In this document: positions 60,287 through 64,000 of the stretch, in pieces
Position numbering within the stretch: the first letter of the stretch is position 1
Layout of the letters: every line of letters begins with the position of its first letter
NCBI RefSeq assembly: GCF_016861605.1
Contig: NZ_BOLM01000004.1
Coordinates: 62,001 to 126,000, forward strand
Source of the DNA: Levilactobacillus wangkuiensis
Lineage (GTDB): Bacteria; Bacillota; Bacilli; Lactobacillales; Lactobacillaceae
DNA length: 64,000 nucleotides
Direction: 5' to 3'
Program-made: the position numbers and the translations under genes
The notes under the pieces: model-generated
Database searches by the model: none
Told to the model about the DNA's origin: nothing
What the model saw: the letters and a program-made list of their open reading frames with translations, nothing else

Positions 60287-60555
60287 TAGCCGCAGGGCTG
60301 GTGAAAATGGACCCACGTGGTCAGTGTCAGTGACCAGAGGCGGGCCAAAGTGACCAGCTGTGTCGATGGCCTTAGTAGCGCGGCTTTCGCTACTTAGCCC
60401 ATGGGACAACCTTTGAGACCGATCTTTGGCTCAAAGTTGAGGTGAAAGCCCGCCTTTTGGCTGGAACCGGCCCCACAGCAGGGCACTTTGAGACCGCCGC
60501 CGGGAACGACCAGTACCGCGTCACGGCCCATTTTTCACCAGCCCAGAGGCGCGGT
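60287..60555 (+). ncRNA. Structured intergenic element, class A, with a class B-like foot
   Basis: Plus strand. The foot GGGCTGGTGAAAATGG (class B type) pairs with CCATTTTTCACCAGCCC, but the body has GTGACCAGAGGCGGGCCAAAGTG paired with CACTTTGAGACCGCC, the class A form. The apical hairpin is TAGTAGCG/CGCTACTTA. It looks like a recombinant between two classes. It lies upstream of the GcvH-like promoter. Confidence 0.85.
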
Positions 60556-60630
60556 TCACAGCGTTCAGCCAAGCGAGCACTGATTGAAATTATTTTTAGT
60601 GTAGCATGCACCCTCAGCGTGAGCAAGTTA

Positions 60631-60660
60631 TTGTCAGCGGTTACAAGCAAAGGGTATACT
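60631..60660 (+). promoter_or_regulatory. Promoter of the GcvH-like gene
   Basis: TTGTCA, 18 bases, TATACT. It lies between the structured element and the gene, so here the element is not part of the mRNA started at this promoter. Confidence 0.7.
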
Positions 60661-60694
60661 AGAAATTAACAACGACATTAGGGAGGAATTTACG

Positions 60695-61078
60695 ATGACT
60701 GAACACCCACAATCTTTTTGGCAACGACTAATGAACTGGTTCCGCGGAAATAAAACCCCTGCCGCACCAGAAATTACCGTCAAGGATGGCGTTTGGCTGG
60801 AACAACGTGACCAAGGTCACTACCGGATGGGACTTTCCAGTGACGCCCTCGAACAAATCGGTGACATTAGTTTCGCCGACCTACCCATTCTGGCCGATGA
60901 CGTGTTGGCCGCTGGCGATGATATTTTGGAAGTTGAAAGCGACAAGGCCGTCGAAAACTTCAAGACGCCATTCGCCGGGACGGTCGTTAAGGTCAATGAA
61001 GACTTAGTTGGCGACCCTGCCACTATGAATAAGAACAAGCAAGCCGACAACTGGGTATTGGATTTACAGGTTGCCTAA
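60695..61078 (+). CDS. Glycine cleavage H-like lipoyl-carrier protein (GcvH-L)
   Basis: 127 residues with a lipoyl domain. EVESDKAVENFKTPFAGTV carries the lipoyl lysine near residue 84. The N-terminal 30 residues form a basic amphipathic extension. No glycine-cleavage P or T genes are nearby, which fits the GcvH-L group of Firmicutes, associated elsewhere with LplA, macrodomain and sirtuin genes in lipoyl-dependent ADP-ribosylation. Only the lplA partner is seen here. GGGAGG precedes the ATG. Confidence 0.88.
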   Translation: MTEHPQSFWQRLMNWFRGNKTPAAPEITVKDGVWLEQRDQGHYRMGLSSDALEQIGDISFADLPILADDVLAAGDDILEVESDKAVENFKTPFAGTVVKVNEDLVGDPATMNKNKQADNWVLDLQVA

Positions 61079-61122
61079 GCGATATTAAAAAATGGAAGCC
61101 CACACTGGACTTCCATTTTTGT

Positions 61123-62106
61123 TTACCACTTGTATTGAACCGGGTTCTTAATATATTTGTTGTAAACGTCACGCACAATGGCCATTTGGTCAGCGGTAAA
61201 GGCTGGCAAATCAGCGGCGGCAACGTTGCGGGTGATTTGTTCTGGCTTGGAAGCACCCGGAATCACCGTGCTAACGGCATCGGCCATCAAAATGTAACGT
61301 AAGGCTAATGGTGCCAACGCCTGGTCTAACCCTAACCGTTCGTGCAATTCGTTGGCGGCCTTGACCCCCGTGGCGTAGTCCACTCCGGAGAAGGTCTCGC
61401 CTTGGTCGAAGGCTTCACCGTGCCGGTTAAAGTTCCGGTGGTCCGCCTTGCCAAAGGTCGTGTCCAGCGTGTATTTCCCGCTCAACAGGCCACTAGCCAA
61501 CGGCACCCGGGCGATGATGCCGACGTTCTTGGCCTGGGCCATCTTGAAGAAATTATCGGCTGGCCGTAAGCGGAACATGTTGTAGATGATTTCCACGGCA
61601 GAGATGTCGTAGTCCAAGGCCTTCATGGCTTCTTCGACCCGCTCGACGGAAACCCCATAGTTCTTGATTTTACCGGCCTTTTTCAGTTGGTCGAGTGTGA
61701 AGAAGACTTCGGGTTCGTAGTAGACGGGTGTTGGTGGGCAGTGCAACAGCACGTTGTCCAGCGCATCGACGTCTAAATTAGTCAGGCTCTCTTCCACAAA
61801 TTTAGTAATATTGGCTGCGGTGTACCCACTAGCCACGTGTGGATCAAGCTTCCGGCCGACCTTGGTCGAAACGAACACCTTGTCCTGCTTACCCTTGATA
61901 AACTTGGCGAGCGCGCGTTCACTCTGGCCATCCTGATAAATATCAGCGGTGTCAAAGAAGTTCACCCCCGCATCATAGGCCGCGGCCAACGTATTTTGCG
62001 CATCTGCCTCATCGAAGGGGTCGCCCCACTTTGACCCCAATTGCCAAGTCCCCAAGGAAACTTCGCTAACGTTAAAGTTAGTTTTACCAAATTGACGATA
62101 CTTCAC
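61123..62106 (-). CDS. Aldo/keto reductase
   Basis: 327-residue TIM-barrel NAD(P)H oxidoreductase of the AKR family: GTWQLG, FFDTADIYQDGQSE (catalytic Asp and Tyr), FVSTKVG (Lys) and LLHCPP (His) in order. I start at GTG 62106, after AGGGA; the reading frame is open further upstream to 62181 but that part is unlike the family. Substrate unknown. Confidence 0.88.
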   Translation of the reverse strand: MKYRQFGKTNFNVSEVSLGTWQLGSKWGDPFDEADAQNTLAAAYDAGVNFFDTADIYQDGQSERALAKFIKGKQDKVFVSTKVGRKLDPHVASGYTAANITKFVEESLTNLDVDALDNVLLHCPPTPVYYEPEVFFTLDQLKKAGKIKNYGVSVERVEEAMKALDYDISAVEIIYNMFRLRPADNFFKMAQAKNVGIIARVPLASGLLSGKYTLDTTFGKADHRNFNRHGEAFDQGETFSGVDYATGVKAANELHERLGLDQALAPLALRYILMADAVSTVIPGASKPEQITRNVAAADLPAFTADQMAIVRDVYNKYIKNPVQYKW

Positions 62107-62313
62107 CGTAATCCCTGCTTTCTGCGCCAGTCTTGCCGGCGCCATCCCCTTTATTTTGCCGTTTTGTTTGGGGAGCGTCAATAACTAACTCCTACCAGAT
62201 GAACAAAATATTTACCATTTCCAATAAAAAGGACTACCATGAAAATTGAAGCCGGTGGTACCCATGCCAGTAACAGATCCGCTGACCCCAAATTTTTTTT
62301 GGAGGTAATGGTT

Positions 62314-62529
62314 ATGGCTGTTGTAGAAAAGACTGCATTATTGGATAAAGAAATGAGTGAAGTATTCGACTGGTCCGACAAGAAGTTACCTGTTCGTGAC
62401 GCTCTCTGGGATCACTTCATGGAATCCAATGGTCACAACACCGATGAAACTGAAGCTTCGATGAAGGAAATCGACGCTAAGTCCGACGATGAAGTTCGTT
62501 CTTACGTGGAAGATAACCTTAAGAAGTAA
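62314..62529 (+). CDS. Small acidic conserved protein
   Basis: 71 residues, highly acidic and helical (MAVVEKTALLDKEMSEVFDW at the start, VRSYVEDNLKK at the end). TTGGAGG precedes the ATG by eight bases. The frame continues upstream to 62239 but without a start signal. No domain known. Terminator at 62547-62582. Confidence 0.75.
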   Translation: MAVVEKTALLDKEMSEVFDWSDKKLPVRDALWDHFMESNGHNTDETEASMKEIDAKSDDEVRSYVEDNLKK

Positions 62530-62546
62530 CCGGCTGTCTCAACCTA

Positions 62547-62582
62547 AAAATAACCTCGCCCTTGTGGTGGGGTTATTTTTCT
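62547..62582 (+). terminator. Terminator of the acidic-protein gene
   Basis: AAATAACC pairs with GGTTATTT, with a G/C-rich inner part, then TTTCTTT. Confidence 0.75.
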
Positions 62583-62609
62583 TTGGCTAAAATTAATCTG
62601 CCCGAATGC

Positions 62610-62651
62610 AAAAAGGCCCCTCAGATACATAACGTATCTAAGGAGCCCTTG
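62610..62651 (-). terminator. Terminator of the histidine phosphatase gene
   Basis: On the minus strand AGGGCTCCTTAGATAC pairs with GTATCTGAGGGGCCTT, followed by TTTGC. Confidence 0.82.
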
Positions 62652-62665
62652 TTTGGATTTTAAAG

Positions 62666-63289
62666 TTAGTTAAACTGCGCCGTTACCCCATAAGTCCGGA
62701 GATAACGCCGACCCGTCGCCGGATCAATTTCCATTCGGGTCACACTGGTGTTGGCCGGTTCTGGCAACGCCGTCGTTGCGGGTGCGTTCAGCATCAACAG
62801 CGCCGTTGCCTTGATAGTTAGCCCGTGGCTCACCACCAGAATGTGGTCATCCGGATGGTCAACCACTTCTTCGGCCAACCACTGACCCACGCGACGTTGA
62901 ATGTCGCGGTAGGTCTCCCCACCGGCTGCGACCAGCACATCCGGCAAGGCTTCACCCGTCAGTGGGTCGAAGTCGGCGGGTTGCCGTTCCTGTAAGACCC
63001 GGAAGTTTTCCCCCGTCCACCGGCCGTAATCGGCCTCCATCAGCCGATCATCGAACTGCGGTAAGACGTCTAGCTTCGCCGTTAAGGCCGCTGTCGTTTG
63101 CCGGGTCCGATGTAAGGGACTGCTGACTAACTGGTCGTAGTGACTCCCCTGAAGCCACTGAGCGAGGCGCTCGGCCTGCTGTAAACCATTCACGGTTAAA
63201 TGCGTGACCGCCGTATCCAATTGTCCTTGCATGATCTGGTCAACGTTGGCTTGCGTTTGACCATGACGCACCCAATCAAAGGTCGTCAT
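62666..63289 (-). CDS. Histidine phosphatase family protein (phosphoglycerate mutase-like)
   Basis: 207 residues with the phosphohistidine motif VRHGQTQANVDQIMQG at residues about 7-22 and the second His in VVSHGLTIKA near 150, plus the catalytic Glu in MEADYGRWTGE. This is a broad family; the substrate is open. The gene begins 11 nt after the EamA transporter gene, so they are likely one operon. Confidence 0.88.
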   Translation of the reverse strand: MTTFDWVRHGQTQANVDQIMQGQLDTAVTHLTVNGLQQAERLAQWLQGSHYDQLVSSPLHRTRQTTAALTAKLDVLPQFDDRLMEADYGRWTGENFRVLQERQPADFDPLTGEALPDVLVAAGGETYRDIQRRVGQWLAEEVVDHPDDHILVVSHGLTIKATALLMLNAPATTALPEPANTSVTRMEIDPATGRRYLRTYGVTAQFN

Positions 63290-63300
63290 TTTCTCACTTC

Positions 63301-64000
63301 CTAATTTTCTCTCTCAAATTGCGTCTCAATCTTTCGTCGGCCCTGTTGCAGCAGGTAAATCGCCACAATCACTAGGACGGAACCAATGACTTCCGCAATC
63401 GTAATTTTTAAACTCAGGAAAATAATCGATAAAATAAACGTCACCACTGGTTGCGTCGCGTCAACGATACTAATCACATCGGACGGCGCAAAGTGAGTAC
63501 TATACAGAATTAATGAGAATGGCAAAATCGTTCCCACAATAATCACCGTAGCCATTGACCCAATTAGCGTGCCGGTGATTGGTGGCATGTTCAGAAATAC
63601 CGGATGGTACAGATTGAAGAAAATTCCGGCAATAAACGTTCCCCAGCCTAACACAGTAATCGGTGCATGACCATAGTCGCGTACCAATGGCCGCGGTAAA
63701 ACCACGTAACAAGCCGCCGTGATCCCGGAACCAATCCCCCATAACAGGGAGTTAACGGGAATAGCCAATTGCGTGATGTCCCCTCGGGTAATCGCCAGGA
63801 AAACCCCGACTAATGCGACTGCAAAGGCAATCAGGTCACTGCGCAGTGGTCGTTCGTGCTTGAACAACAGGCTCCCCAACACAATAAATAAGGGACTCAG
63901 GTACTGCAAGATTGTGGCCGCGGCCGCATTCCCCGACTGCACGGCAATATAAAAGGTCAGGAGGTTGGCGCCTAACCCAATCAAGGCGTAGGCCAAAAGC
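63301..64000 (-). CDS. EamA/DMT-family transporter, 5' end beyond the window
   Basis: At least 231 residues with eight or more hydrophobic helices and the two EamA repeats (ATILQYLSPLFIVLGSLLFKHERP; later FAPSDVISIVDATQPVVTFILSIIFL). Full-length members have about 300 residues and ten helices. The reading frame is open to the right edge, so the start codon lies outside the window and the ATG at 63996 is probably internal. Exports or imports an unknown metabolite. Confidence 0.82.
   Translation of the reverse strand, partial: LLAYALIGLGANLLTFYIAVQSGNAAAATILQYLSPLFIVLGSLLFKHERPLRSDLIAFAVALVGVFLAITRGDITQLAIPVNSLLWGIGSGITAACYVVLPRPLVRDYGHAPITVLGWGTFIAGIFFNLYHPVFLNMPPITGTLIGSMATVIIVGTILPFSLILYSTHFAPSDVISIVDATQPVVTFILSIIFLSLKITIAEVIGSVLVIVAIYLLQQGRRKIETQFEREN

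Noticed and set aside
1-60555. The elements as ordinary MITEs or insertion sequences
   Set aside because: There is no transposase of matching ends in the window, no consistent target duplication was seen, and sequence divergence with preserved pairing argues for structure under selection. A single-strand mobile mechanism is still possible, so this is rejected only as the default explanation.

Overview
The window looks like chromosomal DNA of a lactobacillus (Lactobacillaceae), probably one of the higher-GC, obligately heterofermentative type such as Levilactobacillus. The evidence is the gene set: a Leloir galactose cluster with a class II GalT, a GPH sugar permease, a MutY that lacks its iron-sulfur cysteines, viroplasmin-type RNase H1, lactobacillar secreted SH3/GW-type proteins and CcpA cre sites. 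The genus is an inference from family knowledge; there is no rRNA here to fix it. The only tRNA is a tRNA-Arg(TCT) near 52.0 kb.

Layout. 0.8-12.4 kb (all minus strand) is the galactose region: galT-galE, galK, a GPH permease with a small upstream gene, a phosphoglucomutase and galM, with cre sites at the permease and galM promoters. 12.6-15.5 kb (plus) is an acyl-CoA dehydrogenase-etfB-etfA operon, unusual for a lactic acid bacterium. 15.9-17.7 kb is a PEP-carboxykinase-like P-loop protein. 18.4-23.4 kb is a LysR regulator, an MFS carrier, an AroE-type dehydrogenase and an SDR, which together suggest use of shikimate or quinate. 23.4-27.7 kb is an unstable AT-richer patch: two paralogous secreted proteins and an IS66 remnant, bracketed by a duplicated terminator plus SMR pump genes, one copy being a truncated hybrid. 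28-39 kb holds housekeeping and accessory genes (ASCH, DHA2 pump, map, menG-like methyltransferase, XRE/TPR regulator, mpg, DUF488, pgmB-like, usp, GW lipoprotein). 39.8-50 kb: BCCT transporter, maa, VOC protein, rnhA, codA, thiD, quinone reductase. 50-64 kb: SDR, tRNA-Arg, cytochrome b5-like protein, csp, esterase, mutY, oppA, Fic, lplA with a GcvH-like protein, AKR, histidine phosphatase and the start-less end of an EamA transporter.

The outstanding feature is a family of large, highly structured, non-coding intergenic elements (about 180-300 nt). I count about 28 substantial copies, four 3'-truncated copies and two possible remnants, on both strands. All copies share a nested helix plan: an outer helix often of the form GGGTTAAAC/GTTTAACCC, a GCC/GGC pair with a 3x3 internal loop (GCA opposite GGA), a long variable helix, and a branched head with hairpins around CTTTGAG/CTCAAAG and AAGACCG/CGGCT. 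Helix sequences differ between copies while pairing is kept, which argues for a conserved RNA structure. I sort the copies into classes A (GTGACCAGAGGC motif, long), B (short, no such motif), C (internal loop swapped, GGA on the 5' side) and D (GAAG/GAAG loop).

The genomic arrangement is also ordered. The 3' end of nearly every element abuts a gene, either the start of a co-directional gene or the stop of a convergent one. Nine times two elements lie back to back (minus then plus), and the two partners are of different classes each time. At three loci the plus-strand partner is preceded by one or two 3'-truncated copies that share its upstream flank. This family is my candidate for an undescribed system; its function cannot be told from the sequence.
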